This document shows positions 11,429 to 24,039 of a stretch of 64,000 nt of DNA, one piece after another. Each line of letters opens with the position of its first letter. Position 1 is the stretch's first letter. The notes beneath the pieces were generated by a model. It saw nothing but the letters and a program-made list of their open reading frames with translations. It was not told the DNA's origin and searched no databases. The DNA lies in contig NC_090989.1 in the NCBI RefSeq assembly GCF_041146395.1, positions 240,364,843 to 240,428,842 of the forward strand. Reading direction: 5' to 3'. Made by a program: the position numbers and the translations under genes. The DNA comes from Eulemur rufifrons. Lineage: Eukaryota > Chordata > Mammalia > Primates > Lemuridae.

Positions 11429-11720
11429 GTGTATCTTGGCAATTTGAAATCAAATAAATACTCTGCATCCTATTTTAAAAACTATATAAATATATTTACA
11501 TATCTAGATAAATATTGTATACAGTATACAATGTGGTATATATTATATACAATACACATTCTGTATTATGTGATTCTATTACATATTATAGATTTGTATA
11601 TATTAATAGATATAAGAATAGTTATATATAAACATATACATATACTATATATTAATATAAACAAATACATATACTATACAAACATGTAAACAAACATAAA
11701 CACATAAATATAAAATCTAA
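11429..11720. repeat. degenerate (TA)n-rich tract
   Basis: Nearly 300 bp of TATA, ATAT and ATACATA words with a perfect short palindrome (ATTGTATACAGTATACAAT, near 11515-11533). Typical of decayed AT microsatellite. The 86-codon frame here is composition-driven. Confidence 0.8.
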
Positions 11721-11764
11721 ACACGCATACACAAGCACACAAAACAATGAACGATGACAGAGCC

Positions 11765-12000
11765 AGGCCCCAGGCAGCAGATGCCATGGAAAGAACACGG
11801 GGCTTGAATTAGACAATCCTGATCTCAAACCTTATCTGTTACTCTAGCTCTGCAACCTTAGGCAAATGACTTGATCTTTTTGAGTCTCTTTACTCATCCC
11901 AACACACAGGCTAATAATACTGACTCCCAGGATTGTTCTGAAGATTAAATGAGATGATGTGGGTAGCAAGCCTAGTGCAGAATAGGTACTCAGTAATGGA
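11765..12000 (+). repeat. MIR SINE, near full length
   Basis: Forward MIR in order: ATGGAAAGAACACGGGGCTT, TCTGCAACCTTAGGCAAATG, ACTTGATCTTTTTGAGTCTC, TGAAGATTAAATGAGATGAT and AGTGCAGAATAGGTACTCAG. Confidence 0.9.
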
Positions 12001-13115
12001 AACCCACTACAGCTTCTGCTTTTGCTTGTTATTCTGACTCTAAATTCTGTGTTCTTTCCACTACACCACCCACTGCTCTAGTTTAAGTGGCTCACAGCAC
12101 CTTCTCCTACATCTGTATCTGCTGAGAAGCTTTGCACCCTATTCTGCTGCTGCCTAACAGGCAGGCGGATTTCCAAATTGGAATGTGCACCTTGCTGGTA
12201 TGCATCTGTGGACTTTAGTACCTCCGTAACCACCTGGGCAGGTAAACCCATGAAGTGATTAAGGCACCCAAATAAAGCATTTGCCTTTTGATTTCTCTCT
12301 AACTTAGCTGTCCAGTATGACACTTTATTTCTATTTAATAAACATTGCAGGTTCTTTTTCTTGTCCTAATTTTTTGAGTTTTACTTTTTACCCAGAGAAA
12401 ATCAGAAGCACGATCAGAGCATGTTGAGAAGATATCTAATGATCTCCCAATAATTGACAAATACAGACTCAATGTCTTTTCAACTACTTCCAGCTAAATA
12501 GCTCATACTTGCTGGTATTTTTAGTTAGGTCAAAAGTTCGCTAAAATAAAACTCTTATAAAAGTATCTGGAATGAGAAGACTGCCTATCTGAGAGACAAT
12601 AATGAATTTCTTCTAAATACCCTGTTATTGTTCACAGAAGTGATATGAATCAACTATTAAATGATACTGCAAATTCACAGTCTGTCCAGTAACCAAAGGC
12701 AGAAACACCCCACCAGAACATGCTAAGTAGGATAAGAAAATAAATTGTGTAAAATAAGGAGTAGTGAGTAGGAGGTTAATGAAAAATAATATATTGCACT
12801 CAGTCTGCTCTGTCACACAAGTCACAAAAGGGAAGATGATAAAACTTATACAACTGACTCAACCCTGAGCTGGAGGAGTTCCACATGGCCACCAGGTAGG
12901 TAGTCAGGCCCTAATCTTGCCCCGATGCCCTCAAGACGAGAACACAGCCTTCCCCACTGAGAACAGGGACCTGGAGAGGATGGAGGCAGTCACCTACTCT
13001 GTTACACTGAGCGAGGTTTTTACCTCACAAGTTGTAGATTTGTTGCATACTTCTCTATACCTATCAAAGGGAAATAGTGTCCCTAGGTTCATTAAATTAT
13101 CCATTTGGATTATCT
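12001..13115. other. mostly unique sequence
   Basis: About 1.1 kb. A short MIR-like reverse end (ACTCTAAATTCTGTGTTCTT) may lie at 12037-12075. Otherwise nothing recognised, and the open frames on both strands show no family signature. Confidence 0.45.
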
Positions 13116-13119
13116 CTAA

Positions 13120-13262
13120 GGATTGCATAAAGGTGTGTATTACTGCCTTCCCCTTCCGTGCCTTACTGCCTTCTCTATATAATAGGGATAAAAACAGTTC
13201 CCTCATGGGTTGCTGGAGGCCTGAATGAGATAGGTTGTCATGTGCCTAGTACAGTACTGGGG
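13120..13262 (+). repeat. MIR SINE fragment
   Basis: CTATATAATAGGGATAAAAA, GGCCTGAATGAGATAGGTTG and GTGCCTAGTACAGTACTGG follow the 3' half of MIR. Confidence 0.7.
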
Positions 13263-13284
13263 ACGCCGGACATTCATAATCAAT

Positions 13285-13745
13285 TGTGATGGTTCATTTT
13301 ATGTATCAACTTAACTGGCCTAAGAAATGCCCAGATAGCTGTTAAAATATTTCTGGGTGTGTATGTGTGAGGATGCTTCTATAATAGATTAGCATTTGAA
13401 TCGGTAGACTGAGTGAAGATCACCCTCACCAATGTGGGTGGACATCATACAGTCCACCGAGGGCCTAAATGGAACAAAAAGGCAGAGAAAGGGTGAATTT
13501 GCTCTCTCTGTTTAAATGGAAACATTCATCTTCTCCTGCCCGTTGATACTCCTGGTTCTTGAGCCTTTGGATTTGGAATAAACTACACCACTGGCTTTCC
13601 TGGTTCTCCAACTTGCAGATGGCGGATCCTGGGATCTCTCAGCTCCATAACCACATGAGCTAATTCCCATAACAAATCTCTTTCTCCCTCCCCCTCTCTC
13701 TATATATCTCCTATTGGTTCTGTCTCTCTGGAGAACCCTAATACA
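13285..13745 (+). mobile_element. solitary LTR, MaLR/ERVL-like (copy A)
   Basis: Begins TGTGATGGTTCATTTTATGT ATCAACTT and ends CTATTGGTTCTGTCTCTCTG GAGAACCCTAATACA, giving TG...CA ends. Flanking 5-mers TCAAT and TGAAT differ at one base, consistent with a 5-bp target duplication. Internal landmarks are TTTCTGGGTGTGTATGTGTG, AATGTGGGTGGACATCAT and AACAAAAAGGCAGAGAAAGG. It is related along most of its length to the LTR at 21141. Subfamily not assigned. Confidence 0.82.
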
Positions 13746-13764
13746 TGAATAGTTGCCAATTTTA

Positions 13765-14020
13765 TTACCACAGAAAAAAATTATGTTCATTTCAAAATAT
13801 TACAGGGGTACAAATGATTTTGGTTAATGGAGCAGTTTTGTAATGCTTGAGTCAGGGCTAAATGTGTGCCCATCACCCAGATAGTGTTCATTGTACCTGA
13901 TAGATGTGAATGTACTCATCCCCTCCTCCCCACTCCTCCCTGCTTGATTTCCACTGAGTTTTACTTCCCTCTCTGCACACGTGTGCTCATCAATTAGTTC
14001 CAATTTAATAGCGAGTATGT
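13765..14020 (-). mobile_element. L1 3' end, strepsirrhine-type, reverse
   Basis: On the minus strand this is an L1 3' UTR ending in TTTGTACCCCTGTAATATTT TGAAATGAA. It is homologous to the forward copy at 62324-62460 over the phrases for GTACAATGAACACTATCTGG GTGATGGGCACAC and ACTCAAGCATTACAAAA. A 5'-truncated L1. Confidence 0.8.
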
Positions 14021-14097
14021 TTAATTTAATTATTTGTTGCAAACTAGCTAACAAAAACTGATTAGCTACCATGGGCTCTTTCAACCAAACATTAATT

Positions 14098-14445
14098 TGA
14101 CACACACTAAATACTTACTGTGTGCCAGACAATAATATTCTAGCACTGGGGCTACAAAGAATCTGACACAGTTTCTGCCCTCAGGGAGTTCAGAGTCTAG
14201 AGGGAGAGACAGATGCAGAAATCTATTAACACTGAGAAGGACTACAAGGGGCTGTAAGGGAAGCAGTAGGAGAAGCACCCAACCCTATTAGAAGAGGTGT
14301 CAAACTTGAGCTGAGTTCTGAAGGATTGACAGCTGTGGAGAACTGGGCACACCACAGGAAGTCACAGCACATGCAAAGGCATGGATGCAGAAAGTGTCAG
14401 GGCATGTGGGGAGAAGTGTGTGGCCCAGATGGCCACAACCAGCAA
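14098..14445 (-). repeat. L2 LINE 3' end, reverse
   Basis: AATACTTACTGTGTGCCAGA, CACTGGGGCTACAAAGAATC, CTGCCCTCAGGGAGTTCAGA and TCTAGAGGGAGAGACAGATG are the reverse complement of the L2 3' tail. Downstream GAGTTCTGAAGGATTGACAG and GCACATGCAAAGGCATGGAT continue it. Confidence 0.8.
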
Positions 14446-14930
14446 CCCCCCCTGCCCACGGGTTGAGGTCAGGGATGAAAATGAAGGGGACAGACCACAT
14501 TGAGCTTCCCATGCTGCTGCAGCTACTTCTTTACTGTTGATGAGGTTCTGTTGAAAATCCTAGTTTCTTTGGACAACTTTTGCTCATTAAAATGACTGTG
14601 TTAGCAATAACACTTTAATTCCACTTTCTTAAACAGTATGGGAAATGCAGACAGTTCTCTACATATATATTTTTATATTTACAATTATGAAAGTATACAT
14701 TTCACCTTGGGGTCCTTTACATCTATAATCTTTCCCGTAACCCAAATTGACTTATTTTAAGGCAAAGATTCACAGCTTCATAACATTTGAAAACTCCCCA
14801 GACTTCACAATGTTGACAAGCTCACAAATACAACTAACGACAAACAGTTCTTTCTTTCCTGTCAAAAGTTGATATAATAATGAATGCTTAGAAATTTCTG
14901 CTGACTTGAAACATTTCAAATGCATGGCAG
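14446..14930. other. unique sequence
   Basis: No recognised element. Composition turns AT-rich after 14560. Confidence 0.45.
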
Positions 14931-14932
14931 GG

Positions 14933-14938
<6 letters not shown>

Positions 14939-14969
<31 letters not shown>
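14939..14969 (+). repeat. (GT)15 microsatellite
   Basis: Uninterrupted GT run of about 31 bp. Confidence 0.97.
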
Positions 14970-14971
<2 letters not shown>

Positions 14972-14999
14972 CTTACAATGCATCCAGAATCTGACCACT

Positions 15000-15620
15000 T
15001 CTGGAGGCCTCTGCCACTATTAGCACCTAGTCCATCATTTCCTGCCTGCTAAGTGTAGTAGCCTCTGAATTACTGGTCTTCTGACCCTCTGCCTTCATCC
15101 TAGGCTGTTCTCAACACAGCAGCCAGAGTGATCCTATACAAAATGTTGTCAGAACGTCTTTCCTCTACTGAAAGCCTTCCAGTGGCTCCCTATCTCAGAG
15201 CAGAAGCCAATGCCCTTGCAGAGTTCCTCCTCCCCTTACCTCTCTGACCTCACCTGCCTTGCTCATGTCTCTGCAGCTACACCTCAAGGTCTTCACCTTG
15301 ATTGTCCCTCTGGAATGCTTTTTACAACAGATACCCACGTAGATCTCTGATGTCTCTCTCCTTCCTTCAAGTCTTTGCTGAATCCTTAGGCTTTTTCAGG
15401 AAAGCCTTCCCTGACCACTTTATTTAAAATTGCAACCTGCCTGCCCCTCAAAACTTCCGACCTTTCTTCTCTGCTTCATGCTTTTCCATAACCCTTCTTA
15501 TCTTCTAACATATGATCTAAATTACTTGTTTTACTTTATGTTCTGGCTCCCTCTTTCAGAATGCAGGAATTACCATCTCTTTTGTTCCCTGCTGTGTCCT
15601 CCAGCTTGCCCCAGTTGGAG
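15000..15620 (+). repeat. L2 LINE 3' region
   Basis: A long, readable L2 segment: CAGCAGCCAGAGTGATCCTA, GCCTTCCAGTGGCTCCCTAT, CTTCAAGTCTTTGCTGAATC, GGAAAGCCTTCCCTGACCAC and CTTTCAGAATGCAGGAATTA occur in L2 order. Confidence 0.85.
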
Positions 15621-17235
15621 CCTGGGGGCAGGGCAGAAAGCAAAGCCCTTGTGGTCCTGCGAGGCACTGGGACTCCCTGGGATTTCCATTTCTCCATCTC
15701 CTTTGTGCCTGGGTCATAACTGCTCAGCTAAAAACCTTTTGGAGGCAAGACACTCCATGTAGCACAATTATAAAAAAATAAAACAGTAGACAATAATAGA
15801 GCCCTCTAATAAAACATTAGCAGGCTTGGCCGTTGTCTTTGTTCTCAGTTAATAACAGCATTTCAGACACGTCTTGAGGATCTATAGATTAATGAGTGAG
15901 GAGATCATTTGCTTTTATTCCCTAGAGACTCCTTCAGTTAACCTTTATCTGGGAAGCAGTATATTATGTTCGTGGAATATTTGAGAGAGGAGTGACAAAC
16001 ACTAATTTGCCAAAACAACACCTTCACGTAACGGAAATAGAAATTGATGGATGGGTTCCGCCAGGGAGATGGATCACCATTTCTTCTGCCCAAATCCACC
16101 AGCTTGATTTTACTATTGACATTTCTTATGCAGCATTCTCTGCCACAGGTTAATTGGAACTGGGACCTAGATAGGGGCCTCTGAAACTCATTATCCTGCA
16201 TCATGAAGGTGCTTTATGTGAACATTTACCAGAGGTGAGATAGTAATTGTAATGATGTTTCCTTGCAGTGATGAATGTCCAGAAACATTCACTGGGCTGG
16301 GAGTAAGATTCTCAACGTCTAAGACAGCATATGTGATGTGATATTTAATGCTTCTTTTGGTGCTGATAGGAGATAGTTGCATACAGAATTGAGATAACTG
16401 AGTGCAAAACCTGGGCCATTCTGTAAGCCCAATTGGGAGAAACAGTACCTTAAATGAAATTGCTAATTCAATTGCTAATTAATGCTTGAGCAATGAAGAT
16501 GTCAGTTTCCTGCAATAGCAATCCTCTCCTTGAGAGCTGTTTCCCCCTTCTATAAATTTTAACTAAAATGGTAAAGGGGGAAAACACTTCAATACCCAAC
16601 CACAGAAGAGGAACAGTCTCCCTCTCTGTGGCCGTGGTACGCAGAAAGCCCTGAAGGCAAGGCCTGTTTCCATGGCAAAGCGTAACCACAGTGCAGAGAG
16701 CATCACAGCAGCAACACAGGGAGCAGGAGGACACATCAGGGGACCTCTACGCACACGGATGCACTGCAAGAAATACCACGGCATCTTTAATTTGGGATCA
16801 AACAGATGTATTTATAGTTGATCTTAAAATATATTATTCTCAAAACTAATGTGCACTTATTCTAAGCAAGTGATGGAAGACGTGGGAGATTTTTGAAGGT
16901 AGAGCCAAAGGGAAACTCAAGTCAAGTCATAGCTTACATCCATTTCTCACTCTTTTTACTTGATGTATTGATTGGTTGTGCTGTCTCGGAGTGAGATAGA
17001 TTAAACAACAAAACAAAACTGAAAGTAGCTGTTTCTGAAAAAGGTTTACAGTGAAAAAAAAATGCACATGAAGATTGCAGGAAAGCTGGGAGCCCACAAT
17101 GAAAATTCAGCTTTACAAACCTTATTCCTAGCCTAATGCTGATGTAAAATTCTAGGCAGGGCATTCACCAGAGAGGAGAGAGCAATTTTATAAGGTTTAC
17201 TGTAAAATCCTTTTAAAGGACAGTAAATTAACTAT
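15621..17235. other. unique sequence
   Basis: 1.6 kb without a recognised repeat. No open frame longer than about 110 codons and no family signature. Could hold conserved non-coding elements, which cannot be judged from one species. Confidence 0.45.
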
Positions 17236-17236
17236 T

Positions 17237-17530
17237 GAGTGCTTACTGTATGCCAGGCACTATAATAAGTACAGTGATAAAATACCGAAAGCAAAGCCCT
17301 CACCGGCAAGGAGATTACAGGTTCATGGGAGAGATGGATGAAACCAAATTAAAATTAAATTAAAAATTACAAAACTGGTAGTAGGAAGTACAGGTCTTCT
17401 TTCATGGAGTGCAACTAGAGCACAGGGCAAGAACTACTGCCTCAGCCTAGGTTTCAGGGAGAGGCCATGGATGTTGAGTCATAGCTTGAAGGGTGCAGAG
17501 GAGTTCACTGTCCTTCTAGAAATGGGGACA
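17237..17530 (-). repeat. L2 LINE 3' end, reverse
   Basis: GAGTGCTTACTGTATGCCAG GCACTATAATAAG and CCCTCACCGGCAAGGAGATT match the reversed L2 tail. The right part (CATAGCTTGAAGGGTGCAG) continues less clearly. Confidence 0.72.
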
Positions 17531-19720
17531 GGGTCTGGAAAAATTGATGGGCACTTGGTCTGGCCACATGTAGCCATTTTGATCAAGTGACCTGTATTTC
17601 ACAATCCCCAGCTGGCATCCTGCCTAGAAATTGTGCCCTGAACTTTTTGGTCTCCAAGAAATATCATTTTATTTTTTTCATAAAAGATGTGGCCAACCAA
17701 ACTTCACTAATTAAACAATGTTTAGTTCATTTTCCCGCTTCTTTTAATTGGGGACTTTCAACCAAGCTTCTGAAGTAACAAGGGCCGCTATACTCAGTGA
17801 TAAAAATCTAGCTGAGGGCAAACAGAACTGAAATTTTATACAGCCAGGGTAGCATTCCTGTGGTGAGATGGGGGTATTTAAAAACAACTTGGGGAAGCAT
17901 TTAAGAAAGCTCTTGGAGATCTGATGTGTAGGACACTGGGCTGGGAGCCACTAGTCCTGGCCACGTGGGCTCCTCACACCCTTTTGCTTTTCCCACTTCG
18001 TGGCTGTTCCTCCCTGGGTCTCCGGCTTCTCACTGTCTCCCTTCTTGGGGAGTAGCCCTTGGAATTCTATGATTACAAGCAAAAGAAACTTTCTGCTTAA
18101 TGTGGAAAGAGAATGTATTGGAAAGAAATGGAGGAACTCACTGAATTGAAGGAAAGTCAAGAATCGGGTTTAGAAACAAGTAGACATAGGGTCCTGCAGG
18201 GGTTCAGGCAGCAGGAACTGATGGGCAGTCTTTTCAGGGTGCCCCTGCAGGGCCAATTAGCTCCATTTTTTCCCCCTATTTTTGTGTCATTTCATTCAAA
18301 TTTCCAAGGCCTGGGAGGCAGAGTCTTCCTTGAACTACATGTTTTGTATAAAAAGAGGCATCGATCCCTTTCCCCCAGTGGAAATCAAGATGCTGCACTG
18401 AGGAAATCCTTTCTCTTCCCTAAGGGGGTTCTCCTTCCAGAACCAGGGCAACATCCTTAGAGCAAACTTCTGTTCAGGAGCCCTGGTGATGCCCTGTTTG
18501 ACCAAGATGGTTGAGAGCAGTTTCTATGATGGTCAAGGAGAGATTGTGTGCTATTCCCGAAGCAGTCAGTACATGTGGCTGGGGAGAGTAGTACTCTTAC
18601 AGACCCGCACCATAACTGAACATGACAGCACCAAATAACTAAGGAAGGGAGACCCTAGTCTACTGGACAGGCAAAGGATGCTGAGTTTCTTCTAGGCTTG
18701 TTGGTGTCCAGGATATGGGTCATCCCATTATGAAAGCCAAATGGTGAGGAAAGTAAGTATATAAGAAACCTGGAAACATCCATCCCAGAAAACGACAGGA
18801 TGGCAGCATTGTGGAGCTGAGTTCTAACCTGGTTTCTGGGTGGGTGGACAAATTCACTATGTCTTGGTTATGCAATGTGTACAATGGCACGTTGCTTACC
18901 TCTGTGGGCATAGACCTAAAGTTACTTAAATTTTATAGGCCATGACGAAACTGTAGGAATTCACGTAGTAGATTTGAAGGTGGAATCGATTAGGGAACAA
19001 ATGGAAAAATAAATTCTTTCAGCCCATTTGGGTGGCCCCATGCATCAGGCAGCAGTTGTGAGAGAGGTTTTCTGACTTCCTCACACTGTTCACGTTCTTC
19101 GTTCTGAAACAATAGTTCCGGTATATTCCAGACCACATTTGTCAACTTCTTCCCGAGCTTCCAGGTTTTGGACCTCATGCCTCGCTTTCCTATTTGGGGT
19201 TATAACTTGCCCCTTGCACCTGACCTTTTGCTTTTCCTCTCCAGATTTGACCTTTGTTCCCTCCTTCAGTCCAACTCAGGTTCCCACCAGTTACTACTTT
19301 CAACTATCTCAGTTAGCACCTTAAGTATGAGGATTGCTTTTGGACCCTGCAATTCGAGTGACAAATGCTCCAGTCAGGTGACCTTGAGAGGATCGAGGCA
19401 ATGACCAAAAAAGCCTGTGTTACCTAAAAGTTAATTCAGCCAAGGCAGATCAGTGGGGAGTCACACCCACCCCTGGGTGTCTTCTACTGTTTATGCATAA
19501 ACACTCTGTAGTTTCCAATAATTTCTCTCTCTCCTTTTGCCATTTCATTAAACTGCCAGGTAATATTTTTGTATGCTTTTGAAAAGCTCTGGGAAGGCTG
19601 CTTTCAGTGATGGGTGAAATGATTTCTAAAAATAACCTGCAAATCAATTTTTCAGCTTGTAGAAATGTTGATGAAGAAAGGTGCTATTAAATGTGCAAAA
19701 TAAAAACCTCCATTTTACCT
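17531..19720. other. mostly unique; possible old repeat near 18060-18250
   Basis: 2.2 kb. The stretch from ATTACAAGCAAAAGAAACTT (about 18072) through TGTATTGGAAAGAAATGG and GAACTCACTGAATTGAAGGA reminds me of an old dispersed repeat that I cannot name. The remainder looks single-copy. Confidence 0.4.
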
Positions 19721-19724
19721 CAGA

Positions 19725-19890
19725 GTATGTTACTAATACTCTGTGAAAAGAGCCTTGGATTTGGAGCAGGGCAAACCAGAGCTTTACACTCCTGGCTTTA
19801 TGGATTACTGGCTGTGTGGCTTTAAGCAAGTCATATAATTCCGCCAGATCCTCAGTTTCTTCTACTGCAAAATTCAGGAACATTTCCCTC
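19725..19890 (+). repeat. MIR SINE
   Basis: GGATTACTGGCTGTGTGGCT, TTAAGCAAGTCATATAATTC and CAGATCCTCAGTTTCTTCTA follow the forward MIR core. Confidence 0.85.
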
Positions 19891-20440
19891 ATTATATTGT
19901 GGCAAAAGCAAAATGAGAGAACACATGAAAATGCTGCTGGTAGGATACTGGGTATCCTTTGGTAGACATATTATTGACTAGAAAGCAAATTTCCTTAGAA
20001 TGAGTTTTGGTTTTTTCTTCATTTTAAGCATACAAATCAGAATGTGTTCCTGGTGAATAGCTTTCATTTAGGAAATGCATTAGAAGTGCATTTGCAGGCA
20101 TTTTTTTTTTTATCATTTCCACTGATTCTGGGTTTCTTATCTGTCCCCAACATACATATCTTTCTCTAAGCCAGAGAAATGTGTCTTATTTTGCATGTCC
20201 CCTGATGTCATGCTCAGAGCTCCCAGAATTTAAATTCTTTTGGTCTATTAGTTGAATACACAGTTTTGTAGTGTCAAGCTCAAATGGCTCATGCTACCAC
20301 TGAGTACATAATATATATTAGTTTGGTTCAAATATTACATAATTGTGAGACTTTAAATTCTATGAAACAAATTAATGTACATTTACCAAAACTATAAATT
20401 TATAATGAAAGTCCTTTTATAGAGAGAAAGAACTAAAACA
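19891..20440. other. AT-rich unique sequence
   Basis: No recognised element. A T11 run lies at about 20101-20111. Confidence 0.45.
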
Positions 20441-20444
20441 TGTT

Positions 20445-20595
20445 AAGCACTGCATTCATCCTATTTTCCTAGTTGTACTACTTCATTATGTTTTCAATGC
20501 AACCTTATAAAATGAATATAATTGCCATTTTACAGATGAGGTAACGAGGCTGAGTGAAGTTCATTAAGTCATACATGGGATAGCTTTCCTGGCTC
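20445..20595 (-). repeat. MIR SINE
   Basis: ATTGCCATTTTACAGATGAG GTAACGAGGCTGAGTG is the reversed MIR core. Confidence 0.82.
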
Positions 20596-21140
20596 CTTAG
20601 CTGGTGCCCTTCTCCACAGAAGGAGGTACAATGGCTACATGGGGACTCCCAAAAGAGGGAAAAAGAGCAACTAAATCAGCCATTTATTCTACCATTTTGC
20701 TAAGTTTTGAGCTATTCTCAAAAGGTCACACTCTTAGTTTACTCAATTTACTCTCAATAAGATTGATACATCTCTGATGATTTGATATTCTCATTAACAA
20801 GGGGAGCTAGTAAAGAGGTGGAGAAGTTAAGGAATTACTGGGCACTTCTTTCTACATACCTAATGCTCAGAATATTCATTCTACCACAGAGTAGGGGAGT
20901 GTGATATATGACATCATGTTCATTACAGTTTTCAGGGAGTAATTGCCACAGGCCCTTTGACACGATGGGGAAAGGGCTTGTCAGCGTGGCACACCTCATG
21001 GAATATTCTTCTCAAGCAGTGGTCACCACTGTTGGCCATGTTCTGTGTATAAGGCCCTCTACTGGGTCCAGTGTTTTCTCCTGCCCAGCATACACCCCTC
21101 CTTTTTCTGGAAATAGCCCAAGTGTCTTGGAGGATCTCTC

Positions 21141-21701
21141 TGTGATAGCTAATTTTACGTGTCAACTTGATGCCCAAAGGATGCCCCAATAGCTGGTTAA
21201 ACATTATTTCTGGGTGTGTCTGTGAAGGTGTCTCTGCACGAGATTAGCACATGAATTGGTGGGCTGTGTGAAGCAGATGGCCTTCCCCAATTTGGGTGAG
21301 CCCCACCCAACCAACTGGGGGCCTGAACAGAATAAAAAGGCAGAGGAAGGAGCTGGGGCATTGATCTTCTACCGCCTTCAGTACTCCTGATTCTCAGGAC
21401 TCCGGACCCAGACTGGAATCTACACCATCAGTGCTATGACTCTTAGGTCTTTGGACTATACCACTAGCTTTCCTGGGTCTCCAGTTTGTAGATGACTGAT
21501 CATGCTGTTTCTCAGCTTGCATAATTTCATGAGCAATAATCTAATATCTTATAGTAAATCCTCTCTTCCTTCCTCTTTCTTTCTCTTTACATACACACAC
21601 GCACACACGCATTCACACACACATGCACGCACACACACATATACATACACAAAACCACATCTTCTATTGGTTCTGTTTCTCTGGGGAACTCTACTAGTAT
21701 G
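21141..21701 (+). mobile_element. solitary LTR, MaLR/ERVL-like (copy B)
   Basis: Begins TGTGATAGCTAATTTTACGT GTCAACTT and ends TCTATTGGTTCTGTTTCTCT GGGGAACTC with a degraded CTAATACA. CTCTC at 21136-21140 recurs at 21702-21706 as an exact 5-bp target duplication. It shares order and wording with copy A at 13285. An internal AC-rich expansion (about 21590-21651) lies near the 3' end. Confidence 0.83.
21590..21651 (+). repeat. imperfect (AC)n microsatellite
   Basis: AC repeats with GC, TT and AT interruptions, expanded inside the LTR at the place where related LTRs have TATA/ACAC runs. Confidence 0.9.
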
Positions 21702-22160
21702 CTCTCTCCTACTGTGAGTCCCCACTTGATCTGGGAGGGGATGGACACCATCTTCAGCTTTATGAGCACATGTGGCCCAGGCCCAGGTCAGTTAGTGTGT
21801 CCCACTTCTGGGCTATAGGGACCGGTAGGAGGTTGGACACCTGACTCCAGCTGGCCAAATGCCGAGAATATCGTAGGAACCACTAGGAAAGAGGAGTTGT
21901 CTTTCCTTTGGGGGTGTTAAGATGATGCAATGTAAGCCAAGAGCTGCCGATAACTTTCTTGCTTTCTATACAAAGTGCCTGCCTGAGAATAAAACCAAAT
22001 GAAAGAAAAGCAAAGTTGAGCTCAAGAGACACACAGAAAGAGGCAAAGTACAAATGGTACTGCTTGATGCTTCCTTAGATCTACTCATACCTGAAGCTAG
22101 TAGACAATTCAGTTTCATAAGTAATACATTTTCTTAAACAAGTATAAGTGATCCTGTAGA

Positions 22161-24035
22161 CTTTTATATATTCAGTCTGGTTCCCTCCAAATTCTTTTCC
22201 TCTATGAGTCACTAGATAACACTTGATGCTAAACAATAAATGTGCAAGCACACAGTGGATCTTGATAGAATTGAAAGAGATGAATCAGCTTAAGTTCAGC
22301 CACCACTCGGGAGGTCTATTTCTTTTCTTTGTGCATGTGTGAGTGTATGTGTGCGTGTGTATTGGCAAAAGAAAAAATGGTGTTACCTTTGAACAATGAG
22401 GTTATGTGACAATTCTTTAAATAATAAATACCTCTGAAGCTGCCCAGGATAATTTCAGACACCAGAAACCCAGCAAAAGAAGATGTTTCATTCAACTTTA
22501 GTCCACTGTCAACACTGGGACATTCTCCTTCTTTGAAGGTGTGTAACCAAGAAAGTATGAAAGGAGCCCCTCTTAAAAACGTAGGATGCACCTGCATGTA
22601 AGGGAGACTTTGGAAAGAGACTTCCTATTCACCCCAACCAAATAGGAAGTTCAAGAGCCAGAGGCCCCAGGACAGAATAACGCTTAATGTGGCTGCACGC
22701 TGACTCTCTGAGACTCACACTAGTGGGGCTCTCGCAGGGCAGGGCCAGGCTGTGAAATCTGCCCATGGGGAACAAAGAGATATAAACAGAAGAAGTTATC
22801 AGAAAACTAAGACCACAGAAAACTAAGGACCACAAGGAAGCAGTCTTCGGAGAATCACAGCTCAAGCTGACACAAAACTTCAGTGAGAGTTGTGTTCATT
22901 CAGTCTCAGTCATTGATGTACCACCATCACGGTTTTGCCATATCTGTGTACTATCCATACTATTACTAACCTAGTACTTTTCTTTAAGTGGACTCACTTT
23001 TTTTTCACTTAAATACTTCCTTGTTGATTCTAGGCAATAATTTTTGAGAAATAATGGGTTTAATATACCAGTTATAGACTTTTTCTAGTATATGTTAAAA
23101 TAAGCATATAATCATTAAAAAAAAACCATGTCATGCCACCTAAAATCTTTTCAAGTGTCAAAGCAGTAATTATCCACTCATTGGGAAACACCAGTATATA
23201 GAACAAGTACTGGACTTCAAGTCAAGAACAACAAGGGTGAGGACAAAACTTTCTCCCCTTGAGATGCTGATATTGCCCGGGAAGCCTCTGAGTTTCAGTG
23301 CTATTTTCAGGAAAGCCTCTACCTCTCCCCTCTGCTCAGACCACTTCAAAGTCTTTGCTTTATACTGCAAGGAAAGATGGGTTTACAAGCAAATGCTAGA
23401 ATTAGGAAGATGAGTAAAACAGTCAAATGTGGGGCCTTTTGCAAGATATAAGTACAATATTGTTATATCCTGTCTACAGAAAGGGGAAAAGAATGATCAA
23501 GGAGTTCACTGCATTAACCCATCTCTAAAAGCAGTGGATACTGAATGTCATACTTATGTTATAAATGAATGGCAATTATGTGCACATAATTAAAAGTCTA
23601 ATTTAAAAATTCTTAGCTTAGTAGGAAACCACATTAAGCAGAAATAAGTCATCTCTCTTTAAAAGCCATGAACTATCTCGCAAAGTCACAAAAGAGTTGC
23701 CACCTGAACTCTGGGAACAGACTTTCAAAGACAATTTTCAACATGTTTTCTTCCCATCTGGATTTTATAGACATTAATAATGACCTCACTAGATTTGCTT
23801 CTGAGTCCTACTCAAAAAAATTGGACTGTAATTTAGATGTTGTTTGAAGATGGACTGTAATACCACAAGACAAAATTGGAGCCACCTTATTAAAGCTCTT
23901 CTTTTTTATTCCCTTAATTCCACGTTTTAGCTTCACTGTGGATAACATATGCCAGTAGTAAAACATAAAACATGATTTTCTGTTTAAATTGCAAAAAAAA
24001 AGATGCTTTATGTATAGTGTGACTTTAGATGATGT
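22161..24035. other. unique sequence with small tandem features
   Basis: A GT-rich run at 22331-22360 and a 16/17-bp tandem duplication at 22800-22832 (CAGAAAACTAAGACCA, then CAGAAAACTAAGGACCA). No known repeat or gene. Confidence 0.45.
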
Positions 24036-24039
24036 AGTA

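Larger units (their letters stand above)
20985..22160 (+). repeat. old unclassified repeat split by an LTR
   Basis: Sequence on both sides of the 21141 LTR appears to belong to one older element. Right of the LTR, GCCTGCCTGAGAATAAAACC, AAGCAAAGTTGAGCTCAAGA and TACCTGAAGCTAGTAGACAA resemble a mammalian dispersed repeat that I recall but cannot name. The family is uncertain and the left boundary approximate. Confidence 0.3.

Noticed and set aside
11429..11720. 86-codon open frame in the TA-rich tract
   Set aside because: Amino acid content (Ile, Tyr, Asn, Lys) reflects TATA repeats only.
13285..21701. Full endogenous retrovirus bounded by two LTRs
   Set aside because: Each LTR has its own target duplication, and no retroviral internal sequence lies between them.
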